From Lycocorax pyrrhopterus obiensis (taxonomy: Eukaryota; Chordata; Aves; Passeriformes; Paradisaeidae), in assembly GCA_014706295.1 (NCBI GenBank), contig JACSVZ010000004.1, positions 92,382,048 through 92,446,047 of the forward strand: a DNA stretch of 64,000 nt, read 5' to 3'. The notes under the pieces were generated by a model that saw only the letters and a program-made list of their open reading frames with translations, was not told where the DNA came from and did not search any database. Each line of letters begins with the position of its first letter. Position 1 is the first letter of the stretch. Made by a program: the position numbers and the translations under genes. Shown piece by piece: positions 12,901 to 25,923 of this stretch.

Positions 12901-15900
12901 CAGCTGCTAACTTTTGTAAGATTGGAAAACAGTTATCTATGAGCAAAAATAAAATTTTGGAAAAATGTGGCTATTATACTATGAAAGAAATCACTATGAC
13001 AAGTAATATTCTATTTATATACTATTTCTGCAATATCTCAGATGATTCCAGAATGGTGATTACAGAAGTGTAGAAGTTTCACCATAGAAGCAAATATCAG
13101 AAATGGTGCGATTAACAGAGAATGGTTTTTCTGCATCCCTGAAGTGGCTTATTTAATTGTATTTAAGAAATTTACAGATTTCATTTACAGACTGCTGTAT
13201 TACAAGTGTGACCCATTTCTGAAAACTGCATATCTGAAAAACACCATTGAACAAATAGAAATTAATATTGTGTCAATTTTAATATACAAGCAGTACTTTA
13301 TTACCTTCTAAAAGCATCTCTAAGATTCCTGTCAATTTTCAGATATTGGAAAAGTCCTAAATTCATGTCCTAGAAGAAACTGAGGAAAAATTATTCTAGG
13401 TTGTCATTCAAAATTGAACTATTTTTTATGTCTTTGAAAATTTCCAGGAAATAATTTGATGTTTTGTTTTTATGGAATATAGGCTAGAGGTAGGGGACAT
13501 TTGTAGTGTTTGATTTTTTATGTTTTCCTTATGGTTCATTACAGTTTTTACATTAAAGTCTTCACATAGCCATATCCTTAGATCTGCTGTGTAACCCTTA
13601 ATTGCAAAACTATCTTTTTCATTGTGATTAAATAAATAGCACTGAAGTGATTTAACATGAAGGCAGCTGGACAATCACTGCATGTGCTGTTTATAATTTT
13701 AAGAAAAGAATAAATACAAGAATATTGTGAAAGTAACATGAATAGTTCCACCTTTGACAGACAGTATAGAGAAGCTTGCACAATGTAATTAAGACATGCA
13801 GTGCTTTTAATGCTGCCATGTAAGTTCTAAATACTTCTATTGGTAATTTACATTACACATGATGTCAATGTAACATATTAGGAGAGAGGTGGCAATAAGT
13901 TGGAGGACATAGACTTTACCCTGAACACTTCTGGTGAACTTTCTAACTCTACACACAAGTCTGTATTTATGTTGTTACAGGATTTGCTAGGATCTGTGTT
14001 TTAGTGTGTGTTTTGTACCATCCAGTTTGAGTTGTTTGGGGCATCTTTAGGCTTCTTATAATGCCACATCATAGTTACTTCAGGAACAGGTCTTGATTCT
14101 TGTTCTCCTTTTTAATATCTTACAATGTTTTTTTAATTTATTCTTGGGTTGTTTTTTTTTTCCATTGAGGAGTGAAGAGACCAGTGAAATTAATTACTCT
14201 TTACCTAGAAGTATTTCATCTTCCCCTTAGACCTTTTTAGCACTTCTAGGCAGATTGGATGCTTCTACCTAATTCTCAGATAATGCAGCATTTGCTGTAG
14301 TCCCGTAATAAATATTATAGACACTTTGATTTTTTTTCCATTACTTATTCAAATGTTTTTAATATTTTGGGGCGGCTCTGGAGACTTCTAGAATCAGATT
14401 CTGTGTTCAGAGAATGGCAAAGACTATGATATGTTAATTTGATTTTAGTGAGTTTTGAAGTATGATTCTCTTTTACATGCACCCTGTATTTCTTTATTAG
14501 TGGTGATCTCAAAGCAGGCATGAAAGTCTTTTATGCCTATTTTATAATTGCAGAATTCTCTTCTAGGGAGTAACTTTCTGAGTTGTTTACTGCATTGTGT
14601 GTGTCAGAATGAGTTTAACTTTATTTTCTCTCTATTTTAAATCTTAACTTTTTAAAGAAAAGCCAATGATTAACACACACATTTAAAGGTAAGTATATTT
14701 GGAATATGAGTTTGAACTGATGCTGAGATCACCTGGTCTGTGTAAAGCTAGATTTTACTAGTTCGTTTATTTTCAGAACTCCATTGTAATGCCTGTTTTT
14801 AAACCATGAGGAAATTGCAGAAACTCATGCTAAAGTAAAAAGTACTTCTTCATCAGTTGGGACTTTTGCAACTCTACATACCTATTTCAGTCTCTCATTA
14901 GAAACTTAAAACTGTAATTGCAAGTTCCTATTTTTTCTAACTCTATTTGTCTTTATTATCTTTTTGATCAGCTCAGTGTTATCTGTGAGTTTACGAATGT
15001 CTTAGTTCTACAATGTTCCTGAAAGGATTAATATAGCTAAATGTCTACAGAACCAAGTTTTCAATACATACTGCATTGGGTTAGCTAAGGAGTGGGTCTG
15101 CCAATAATAAATAACAACATTCAGCTTCTGTTGGTCACAAATTCATACACTAGACAAACGCGATAATTTGTAAGTAGGACCTTACTGAATGCTAATTGAA
15201 ACTCTCATGTATTTTGCCAGTATTTCTGACACTGTCAGAACAAAATTCAATGAATGCAAGTGTTCCTCATTTAATCATCAATTCTGAATATATCTGTTTG
15301 AAACATTTTGTCAAATGCTTTGTAAAAAATAATAATACTGTCATGCTAAAATAGTCCCAAGAAATTGCAATGTATAGAATACCTGCAGGAACAATTCCAA
15401 GGGGAAATAATGAGAAAAACTATTTTATTGCCTAAGAAATATACTTGAGTATATCATTTATCTTAGTTACTTACTACCCAGTTATTAAATGTGTGATGAT
15501 GGATAACCTGCAATAAACTTTATTCTTTAAATATTCTTTAAATTAAATGAAGGATATTGCAATTTTCATGAACTTTTCTGATTATTTCCAGCTTTCCTCC
15601 TTGACTCGGAGCATATGATTATTTGCAGTTTTTTTAAAAGTAAAGCAATCTATAACAATAACATTTTAAGTTTAGACATACTATGATAGTTCAGATAAAA
15701 CTACAAATAATGTCAGCTATCTCTTTAAATTCTAGTATTCCTTTGTAATGTGTTTCTTTTGCCTCCTTAAAATTCCTCTCAACATGTCATTTGTGTTCTG
15801 AGTACCTTGCACACAGTAGTATTCACACTGTTTCACTCTGTAAGTATGGTAGCCTTTCTCTGACGTACACGGGAAGATAAAGCCTTGGCTTACACATGTG

Positions 15901-18523
15901 CCAGCAGTTGGCACCATCACTACCTGTCTCTGCTGAAAAAGTCCTATGAGGTTACACAGCATCAAAGGATGAAAGAGATGCATGGGATAATGGGAAGAAG
16001 TCTGAAGTATTCAGAGCGAATTTAATGGCACAGCAGTGTCACCATTGTCCATCATTAATAGTGCAAAGAACTCCAACAGTTAAAATTAATCTTCAGGAAT
16101 CTAAACAAACGATACGAGCAAATGAAAGTCCTTTCAAATCTCAGCAGCTTTCAAGTCATAGCCCATGTCACTAAAGTCAGTTTCATAAACAGCAAATGAA
16201 TCAGTGCTTATGCTTCTATGTCTAGCCACTTACAGCAATAAAGGATTGTCCTGCTCTTAACTGGTATGGAAAAGATCCTTTCCCTTTGAGACATTCAAGA
16301 CCAAATAATGAACTATCCCCCATTCTACTCTAAACCTTATTTTGCAAGAAGCCTGAATATCCTTTTGGAGGATCAACAGTAATGGGGCAAAACATGTATT
16401 ATTTGATTACTTTATTTTCAAAACAGCCACCAAAGTACAAAATATATCCCTGGAAATAAGATTCAGCCAAGACCTGCAGTACTTACTCTATGTGAGCATG
16501 TTTAAATATATATTTCTTTATGAATTAGCTTTATAAGTCCTCTGTTTCAGTTGTTTCAAAACTTACATTATTTCTTATTTGTACAATAATTAAAATGCAA
16601 AACTCAAATAAACTATTGAATGGACCTTACAAGAAGAAAAATAGAAATGGAAACCTGAAAAATAGAAATATGTATCTTTAAAAATTGGTACCTTTGATGA
16701 AGTGATGGGAAGACAAGTTAAAACTTAAAATTTCTTTAAATTTATTTTCTAAACCAGCTAACATTGGATTTCAATTTGAAAAAGTTTAAGTAGCACTATG
16801 TACTTTTATAATGTAATTTAAAAATTATCATTATGCAATGTTTTGAGCTTTAATTTGTGAGACATTGTTCATAATAAAATGAAGTATGTAACGTTTTTAC
16901 ATATTCTAGTGGATGTATTGTATTAAAGTGATGTTTGCCATTTGATTTGTAAGACGTAAAAACTGAAATGGAGAACCCTAGAACATGAGTCCCCCTATAT
17001 CCTGAAAAGATGTGGTGCTAGAACTTCCTCTTCTGGAGTTCTTCAGTCCTGTTTCAGTAGGTGATTCATAATATCTAAATTTCATCATCTCAAAAAACTA
17101 ATCTAAACCTAAGAGAAACTGGGAGAAGGCTAGATTATTAAGAATTAATTCAGATTGTTAAGATTAGAAAGAAACTACACCAAGTTCACATTACTCCTCC
17201 AAAGGACTCTGAAGTAACTTTTAATAACCAACAGAAGTCCCCTCAGAGGTCTGCAGGTGCTGTAGTGGTTTGGATTCTCCTCATGTCATTACAATTCTGT
17301 TTAACAGCTTAGAATTTAAAGAGACTTAAAAATTAAACTTTAAAATCAATTTAAAAACAAACAAAACATGTTGATATCTCCTTGCAAATCATCAGAAGAA
17401 ATACTGGGTTTTTTAAAGGCAAATTATGTGCTACTGTGAACACAGAAAAAGAGCCTGTTATTGAATTCCATCGTTTTTTTCTAGTTAAGTTTCATCCACA
17501 TAAGCCAGATTTTTGACAAACAAATTTTTCTTTACGTAAATAGTTTTAATTGTTTTTTCTGCTTTTTTCCTTTTGGGTGAGGGGTGGGAATAGGACAAAG
17601 CTGAATCAGCCCCAGAATTTTAAATTATCCAAGTTACTCTTAGAGTTACCTAAACACTTGTTTCCATATGCCAAAAGCATCAGATTTACAACTTAGTCAC
17701 ATCCTTCATGTATCTATGCAGCCATTCCTGTGCATTCCCCAAGAGCTAGGATTTTGCTCTAAAATATATAAGCAAAAATAATATGTATTCCCTTTGAATT
17801 TTTCTTGTGTGTAAGTTGTTTTATTCTTTCTTGAACTACATCAGCTAGGTACTGTTTTTAAAAGAAAACAGATTATCACATTATACCATGAAGTAGAATT
17901 TTGGTAAAAACTTTGAACATCGTTCTTGCTGTCAAATTTTAACAGCCTGTCATGTCAACAGGATCAAGTAATGAAATCAAAGGGAAACAAAAAATATATG
18001 TTTTCATATTGTTAAGAATACAGATGGTATTATTCTTAATTTCAAATATTGCAGTCACATAGTCCTTTTCAGTTTTTAGAATAAATATTGAATTATTCAC
18101 ACCCTAGTGCATGTAAACTCAAAACTGAATTTAGGAATACATCTTGATCTGTTGATTGTAAGATTTTTTTAAGATTGAGACATGAAGCTGAATGGCTCTG
18201 TGTTTGAGACCGTGTTCTCTGTGTTAGCATCTTGAGAAATAAATACGCTTGTGTAACTAACCACAGAGATTACAAAGAGGTTTCCATCATACTGGGAAAA
18301 AAACCCAGTGAAATTATTTAACACCTTTTAATTCCTGTTTCCTGTAAAACTTTAATGCTATTTGACAGTATTTTCTAAATTCTGGGTATTAAATGAAGTG
18401 TTGTGCCTGTATTTAAAGTGTCCAGTAGAATAATGATGGGTGAAACCTTTTCAGTTTTTTTCATCGAAACATGATTTTTGAATAAAGAATGTGTTGATAA
18501 TATTTATTTGTTTTATATTATAG
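9976..18523 (+). other. SNTG2: SNTG2 intron (8.5 kb)
   Basis: This GT-AG intron contains one GC-rich island at about 11.6-12.5 kb that reads as a probable sense LTR. Apart from that, the stretches 10.0-11.5 kb and 12.6-18.5 kb are AT-rich. I see no repeat family, RNA gene or coding signal in them. Confidence 0.8.
11590..12388 (+). mobile_element. Probable endogenous retrovirus LTR, sense
   Basis: This is a sharply GC-rich block in an AT-rich intron. The second half has the layout of a known style of avian ERV LTR: GATGGACCAAAAGGGATTTC, then a polyadenylation signal AATAAA at 12119-12124 in CTCTGCAATAAAAA. A T/C-rich stretch ('ttgctcttcctgttgtctctc...') follows, then a GTGAGGGGCTGTGTGG-type end. 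No gag or pol homology is seen beside it, so it would be a solo LTR or fragment. I could not fix the TG and CA ends or a target duplication; both borders are estimates. The GC-rich first half (11590-12060) may be U3 or unrelated. Open frames across it are rich in Pro, Ala and Gly and are not taken as genes. Confidence 0.5.
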
Positions 18524-18595
18524 GTAAGCACACTAGACTGGGTACGAGCTGAAAAAATCTATAACCTCTGTGAGGTTCTATTTAAAATTCACAAG
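18524..18595 (+). CDS. SNTG2: SNTG2 coding exon (PH domain, middle)
   Basis: This 72-base exon encodes 24 residues: VSTLDWVRAEKIYNLCEVLF followed by KIHK. The acceptor TTATAG is preceded by a T-rich stretch (ATTTGTTTTATATTATAG), and the donor is GTAGGT. The peptide continues the PH domain directly from FSTPP in the previous exon. The Trp-Val-Arg-Ala-Glu run and the LCEVLFKIHK end are as expected for gamma-2-syntrophin. The intron just starts GTAGG and the exon itself starts GTAAGC, so the exon's first bases mimic a donor site. Phase is 0 at both ends. Confidence 0.93.
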
Positions 18596-21500
18596 GTAGG
18601 TTTCCCAGGGGTTCCAATGATATTATTTAGTAAAGAAAGTTTACCTTTTCCAGTTGATGATAAACTCAAGTTAATCTTAACTAGGAATAGCTAGCATTCA
18701 AATATTTAATCTGTTGTTAAAAAGCTATTTGCAATAGCTAGTGCATTAGCTGTGCAAGTATAAGAGAATATGGAAAAGGGGCTAAGCCCCAAGTGAGCAA
18801 GTTACTAAAATGCTTTCATATTGAAGGAAGGTTTCAGTATTAGAGCTGGATGTGTGAAGTATCAGTGAGACACACTGCTGAGCATGATACTGGTTTTTTT
18901 CTTAGTGGGTCAGATTTTTGAGCCAACATGAAGAAAAATGCTCTTGCTGTAATTCTTGATCCATATAAAGATACTTGTATTTAATTTTAGTAATTAAAAA
19001 TAAAAAATTGTGTCCTTTTTCTATCATATGTATTGATTATTCTATCAAGTCTTATAGTGAGTTTTTCTTTACAAAGGGCAACAAGTTGGGTTTGTGCCCC
19101 ATAGAATTCATTTTCTTCCCCCAACTAGACACAGTCATGTTTTCTGTCTAGCTTGTCCCAGTCAAAGATTTGGGGCAAAATCTTTGCACTTTGTGTAAAT
19201 AATTGACTTAAAGAATATATTTTCTAATAAATTGCATGAGATTAATTTTGTTCTACAACAAAAAAAAACCCCAACTTTGCAGGTGAGATAAGGCAACTAG
19301 ATGAGAGCCTATTTGTCTAGGAGAGTAAAAGCAAACATTTTCAGAGAAAAGAAAAAATCCATCTTTTCAGATAAAATGCTGTTTCAGTGAAAAATTAAAA
19401 GTCATCTTTAGCTCTCACCAGCTGCTGTCCTGTCCTCTGCTGTTTCTCCTTTGACCATGCACTGATGTTGTGGAAAAGGCAGGTTGTTGCTCTGTTACCT
19501 GTAACAGATCCTGCACTGAAGCAGAAGTGCTTAAGGTTTTTGGTTTCGCATTGGTTGGGGTTTTTTTTGTTTGGTTTGGTTTGGTTTTGGGTGTGTGGGG
19601 GAGTTTTTGTGTTGTTGAGGGTTTTATTTGCTGGGGTTTCTTCTGATGCAACAGTTATTCAGGACATGGGAAGGAAGTGTTTTGGCACTGCCATGCCAGG
19701 AAAACAGGAGTTCAGGACCAGAGCTCAGCCCCAGAATGCAAGGCGCAGGAGCAGAGCCATATTCTTGTTGGCATGGCATTATTTTGGTGTGACCATGTCT
19801 CCAATTGGAAACATATGGGCAAATTCAGGTCCTGCCCATCACTGAGACACCACCAAAAAGCAGACAGATCATTTATTTGGTCTCCTTAATATTTTTTATA
19901 ATTTTACTTTTGGCTCATAAATAAGTCAGGCACCAATGAAATATATACACATTAAGCCTTTTGAGAAGATTTTACTGTGGCTTGGGTTTTGTTTCTGGTT
20001 TTTTCTCCTTTAAATATTACTGCTGAAACTCAGTTCTTCCTTGAATATTATGATAATTTCAAGGATATTCTGTCCTTAAAGCAACTTCTGCTGGACTTTT
20101 TCATTAAGAAAAAGAAGTGGGGAAATAAACTACCCAAGATTCAACTCTTTAATGTTCTTGACATTTTAATAAATGAATGCTTAATTGCCAGTCTTCCTGA
20201 ATATGTTAGCGAAAAGTGCAAAAGTCCAAATTGAAGTCTAACCTCTTCTCTGTTGATTCTTTTGTATAAATGACAATGAGGCAAACTGAACAAATCAAAA
20301 AAAGATAGGGAAAAATTGTAAGAGATTAATGTTTCTGCACTACGTATAATCGAGTCATGTTGTAAAAGCTGCCGTTTGGGGAGGGTGTTCTTAAGGATTT
20401 TCAGAAGCTGGTTAGAACTAGTGCAAAACTGTGGTAGAGTGTGTTATTGTACCTTCTCATGAAAGATGGAGTATAAGGAGAGGTGCTCTTCTTAAGAGGT
20501 GCTCTTGTTACATACCTAATTGTAAGTTTCTCATCTATGTTTACGATGACACAAGAGTTAAACATGGAAAATAAGAATCCAATATGGAACTTAAATTTTA
20601 AACCAGAATATTTGATGTATTTTAGATTTGGGTGTATGTATACATACATATGAATACACAAATATGTGAATTAAAATTCATACATAGAACATGCACTTGC
20701 ATATTTGTGGTCACTTGGAGGTAACAACCAGATGATTTGAAATGTAATGTCTTTTATCATGTGTGTTTATTCTTATAGCTTGTCTCATAATTCAAACTCT
20801 TACTGTAATCCTGTACATTTTTAAGAGACATTTGTCTTAAAAACATTTTATTTTCTTTTATTTCCTAGTATTTTCACATACGAATTAAAAAATACTGAAA
20901 TAGTTGTAGTATATCTACAAGCCAGGATATGCAGCAGTGAGTCTTGACGCAGATGTAATAGCTGTCCATCCATAGCTGCTGAACACCAGAATATATGCAG
21001 AAATTTTGTTCAACGTCCTTTTCAACAGTGCAAAGGAGTGTTGTAAAATAACTTCGAGCTTCATCAAGTCAGTTCTCTCCTCAGGTAGCTGCAGGGCCAA
21101 TTTTGACAACACAGTACTGTGAACCCTGGTGGCAATATGTGCTGCTCCCAAGATGCGCCACGAATCACTGCTAATTATTTTGGGTTTTCAGTCTTTTCTG
21201 CCCCATGATATCAGAGAGAAAGGGAGATAGGGAAGGGTTCTATCTGCTAAATAGAAATATAAAAATATGTGTAATTTGGAAACTAAGGCTGTGAAAGTAC
21301 TTAATGTGTAAGTACTAGCTTTTTAATTTAGTTTTCTTTTCCTCTATATTTATGTTAATCAATGAAGTCTTGAAACATTAGGGAAGTTTCTTGTATTAAT
21401 TTGTTTACAATTACAAAACATTCTATTACAGGGACACTTTTTATCATGAAAGTTTAATGTGAAGTTTCTCTTCTTTATCTTGAAAGTGATGGCAGGATCT

Positions 21501-22016
21501 TGCTTCCGTGTCCTTGTAGTTACGGAACAGCATTGACAACTGTCAGAGGACATGCTCATGTTGTTATTTCCTGAATTAGTCCTGGGGTGCTTGATAAATT
21601 ACTGCATTCCTTGGGGTTTAGCATACTGGAACCCAAGTAGAATGGAGTAGTTATTGTCTCCTGTAGAGCTGGTACACAGCTTCTGCAATGTATTGAAACA
21701 TTCAGGGATTTCCTTCTTTTTCACTGTAAACAATATATTGGTACAAACTCATTTTAGATTATACATGTATTGCTTAGGTAATTTTGACAGTATTTTGGAA
21801 CTGCAATAGTAGCTTGGATTACATGATGGGGGGGTAAAGCAAATAAGAAGCAAAGAGAGAATCTGACAAAATTGTTTAACTCCTAGAACATTTCTTCAAG
21901 GTAATTGTTGACGTAATGCCATAGTATATCCAAGTACCCATCACTTACAGAAGACAGTGTTGCTTCAACTGTGGTTTTGCCAGATGAAGAATCACATACT
22001 GAAACATGTCTTTCAG
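18596..22016 (+). other. SNTG2: SNTG2 intron (3.4 kb)
   Basis: This is the smallest complete intron in the window. It holds a G/T-rich low-complexity tract at 19551-19640 and an antisense open frame of about 85 codons at 20915-21190 that I do not recognise. Nothing else recognisable is seen. Confidence 0.8.
19551..19640. repeat. G/T-rich low-complexity tract
   Basis: Interrupted TTTGG-type units and G runs (GGGG, several GG, GGG, GGGGG) fill about 90 bases on the + strand. The transcribed RNA would carry the G runs, so a two- or three-layer quadruplex is possible. No regular unit length holds throughout. Confidence 0.8.
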
Positions 22017-22226
22017 CTCTGGCTTGTTGATGATTGCTGGCTACAAGCAAACTTGTATTTAGGTATTCACCAGGACTTTGATCTTGAAGACCAGAGGCCG
22101 TATTGTTTCAGTGTAATGGTTGGACATGGCAAGAGTCATTATTTCAATGTAGAGCTTGGCAGTGAATTGGCAGTGTGGGAGAAATCATTTCAAAGAGCGA
22201 TTTTCTTGGAAGTTCAAAGAACAGGG
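22017..22226 (+). CDS. SNTG2: SNTG2 coding exon (end of PH domain)
   Basis: This 210-base exon, the longest visible, encodes 70 residues beginning LWLVDDCWLQANLYLG and ending AIFLEVQRTG. The acceptor is GTCTTTCAG and the donor GTAAGT. It completes the PH domain: strands around RPYCFSVMVGHGKSHYFNVE, then the C-terminal helix ELAVWEKSFQRAIFLE with the conserved PH-helix tryptophan. By family numbering the PH domain ends near residue 420, inside this exon, and the remainder leads into the C-terminal region. The first residue is Leu where I recall Phe in mammals. The loop YLGIHQDFDLED appears one residue longer than I remember for the human protein; this is from memory. Phase is 0 at both ends. 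Confidence 0.95.
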
Positions 22227-25200
22227 GTAAGTAGCGAATAATTTAAATAATTTCATCTGTAAAATAAGTATAACAAGAGTTTAGATTGTTTGTATGTTTA
22301 ATAATTGCATTAGATTGATGTCTTCCATGACTAAGGATCTCAGTACATTTAATACACAGAAGACTTCTGAAAGCTTCATCATCACATCAATATTTTTCTG
22401 TCAATGACTGTGTAATGAGCATGTTATGACAGATTGATAATTTAAAGTAGTAATTTGTAAGTTCACCTTGATTATGAAAAAGTGGAAATTAATACATTTT
22501 ACCACTGGAAAATTCGCAGGAGTTCATTTAGTCCAACTTGAACATTTTCTTCCAGAAAGATAATTTTCCTCTCACATAAAGTAAATATGTTATGTTTTAC
22601 ATAATGGTTCTGTTTCCAAAGAAGAAATATTTTGCTCTTATATTAATGGTGAATTGGGATTGTCCTTGTTAACATGGGAAGAGATTGAACAGAGCATAAA
22701 AGTGAAAAGAAGTTTGTAATAGTCTTGAATTCTCAGAATGAAACAGCAGCTTATCACTTTCTGCTGGCTAGTACATCTAGACCCGTACTCTCAAGTGAAC
22801 AGGACGAGTGGTATGGGAGTGTATGGACTGAGACTATAGGCCTTCTTCAATTAAAAATGTATTTACGCAGTTTAGCACAAATGCAAACTTGATTTGGTAT
22901 GCTCAGGTTTACAGTGGCCTCTGGACCTCCTAAAGGCATTTGAAATAGTGAGAACATTGGATCACAGCATTGTATTAACATGACTTGCAAGGAGCAGGAG
23001 TCCTATTGCAGGTGTTGAGTCAGCTTGTCTAAATTTCCAAATTTCCGGTATTCTAACGAGGTTTCTGGGTTCTAACAAGGTACTCACTTAGAACCTTTCC
23101 ATTTGTCTCTTCAGACTGATGAAGGAACAAAAAAAGGTTTTCTAACAGTAATGTTCCTAGTCCTGCACTTCTGAGAAGAAATGAAGCTCTTCAGGAAAAA
23201 ATCGATTCTTCCTGAAAAATTTTGTGTGTCAGGGAGGGATTAATAATTCATATTGAGTATGCATAAAGTATTTTCTCGTGTGAACTCTCCAAGAAATTAT
23301 GCTACAACTATTTGACCAACCATTCAATCCTTGTATTTATTATCCATGTAAAAAGCAGATAACATAATTAAAATTAAGTATAATAAGGGTGGAGATTAGC
23401 TGGCTCTTTATCTGATTAGATTTCTGAATATTTATTGTTAAATCTCAAAACTTGTTTTTCTTTTATATCCTTACAATCTTAAAATTAAGGAATGATTCCT
23501 TGCTTGTGGAATGATCGTTCGTCATTTGAATCAAACAGTCATCTAGACTCATTCACAAAAAAGACATTAAATTTCCTGCAGCTGTGGTTTAACCTATCTG
23601 AAACCTCCAGGAGAGTAATTTGAATAAAATCCTGATTACAGTGTTCCAGTCTCCACATGTGTTTTCCTATATCTTAATTTTCTCTCACACAGTTGGATAC
23701 ATCTAAATTTACTGTAAAACACTATGTCAGTGGAGTTCAGAGTGCTGTGGTCATTCTCCAGCAGTGAAAAGTCTTTTGACTGTACTATTTTCTTTCTTCC
23801 TTCAAAACATAAATGCTGTTGTGAGTGCCTTTCTTTTCAGAATGATGTCAAGAGTGGCATGAATGAGCTGCAATTTAATATTATGTAAATTATTTCAAGT
23901 CATAGAAAAAGAACTGGCATTTCAGTATCCAGAAAATTCAAGGTTGTATGCCAGTCTGTAAAAGTTATTCTTTTGGAGAATTTTTGAAATTATTTTTTAT
24001 TCATAAATGATTGGGCAAGATTCATGGCAGGTGTTGGATTGCATTGTGCCATTTCAGCTGTTCTTATTTAAATGGGGCTCGGTCCTGTTTACTGTCGAGT
24101 GTAGTTAGGAGCTTGCCTACGAGTTTTTGTTAACCTTATCCTGTACATACCATTTGTATTTGGTGTTTCTACAATAAGAGCTGTATTTCTGAGAAGATTC
24201 TGTCCTTACACATATTATAAAAAGAAATGTTAAGGTGCAGTGGTCCTTTTGAATTTTATCTGCCCATGTTATGTGATTTTTTTTTTACATTTCTTCTGAA
24301 AATGGTAGCAGCAGTAGACGGCAGAAAGAATGCAATAAAGCAGGAAGAAACACCCCTCACAATATTGTTCCCCTTCCAGCTATCTTAAAGCCGTATTTCA
24401 AGCTGCAATTGTTTACAAAAAGAAGTTTACCAAGAAACTCTGAAATTCAGTATCCCTGGTGAAATTAATCTCTTTACAGACAATGATAACAAGCAAACAG
24501 ATATTGAATCCATGTGCTAGAAATATATGTATTTTTTTCCTAGGAAAACTATTGTAGTTGCTGATGGCATAACTTGGATAGATGGGGGCAATAAAAGTGC
24601 AATGGAAGTAAAGCAGAAAGGCAATTGAAAGAGAGAAAAAGTGCTGTTAAAAAGTATTTCTATGAGTCTGGTAATAAAAGTCAGCATTTCAATGGTGGAA
24701 GATAGGCAATGAAAACCCCTCAATCATATCTTGAAGTTAAATCATCTCCCACAAATCCCAGCAAGAATGTTTGTGTCACCTGACACATCCTAAAAAGTGA
24801 AAGATGAATAAATAATGCTCTGATTAGATAATTTCTCTTCTGTTTTTTGGGGTTTTTTTCCAAGATGTTTATGGTGTAGAAAATCTTCAAAAATAAGAGG
24901 CTAGCACATTTTCCAGAGCTCTTACTAATTCTTTGACCCTTCAGGTTGGTCTTGTCAGTACTATAGGATTTTATTCCACATTTTTTCAATGTTGTCTTTT
25001 TTAAATTTCTTAATCAGTATTGCTCCCTTGCCTCAGACTATTTTTTCCAAAGGACATTATATTGAATTATCTGAGTCTCGGATATGATTATTAAATTAAT
25101 GCAGAAACATCTCAAAAGGATGATTTGGATCGGTTCTGTTCAGCAGGAGGATGGAGGAGAATATTGGAATAGTATCTGGTAGTGGACAGAGAAAAGAGTG

Positions 25201-25878
25201 ACAGTAATACATTTCACTGTCAACTGTAGAAAAATTGGACCAACAGTTTTGTCATCTTGAAACCTTGTGCATGTAAGCTTTGTTCCATGGATGGAAAAGG
25301 ACGGAGGAGAGGAATCTGCTTTACAAATGAAAGAATTCTCAGGAGACTGAAAAAAACCATGCAGTGGGAAAGTAATTTACCAGTGTCTCTAAAGTACCTG
25401 CAGTTGGTATATAGTGATAAGCCATGGTTACGTACTCTCCTCACTAGCAATTCTAACACAAAAGAAAGTTTTCCCTTCATACTTCCAGCTGTGATGAAGA
25501 TGCTGCAAGTTCTTTCCAATCCTCATACAGCTGAATAACCTACTCTATTGAAACCATTTGCATTGCTTGGACAAAAAATTTGTTAATATGAGTTACTCCA
25601 AGAATTAAAATAGGCTGGATTCCATTCAGTTATAACAGAATAATCAAGAAGTTTTGCTGCCTCATTATTTTCCACACTTAGAGGTAAGTACTTCTAGTTA
25701 ACTTCTTTCCATTTTGTTCCGTGATTCAGTGACTGACATCGACAGAGAAATAAACCCTTGAAACAAAATTATTATATATATTTGTTCAAGTCAGGGATAT
25801 GAATGTATAGAGAAATGTTAGCAGTAAAATTCATGTTCCTGGAATGATACAGGGTCCTCATGTGAAGAATAGACATTA

Positions 25879-25923
25879 CAAATAAAATAAAAGTAAACAA
25901 AGCAAACAAACAAAGTAAACAAA
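25879..25923. repeat. A-rich simple sequence (CAAA-type)
   Basis: Imperfect AAAC/AAAG units in about 45 bases. A similar short AACC repeat lies at 26635-26657. Both are ordinary low-complexity intron sequence. Confidence 0.75.

Noticed and set aside
25220..25538. Open frames of 93-99 codons on both strands of the same stretch
   Set aside because: Neither peptide resembles a known family, and mirrored open frames are expected by chance when stop codons happen to be rare locally.
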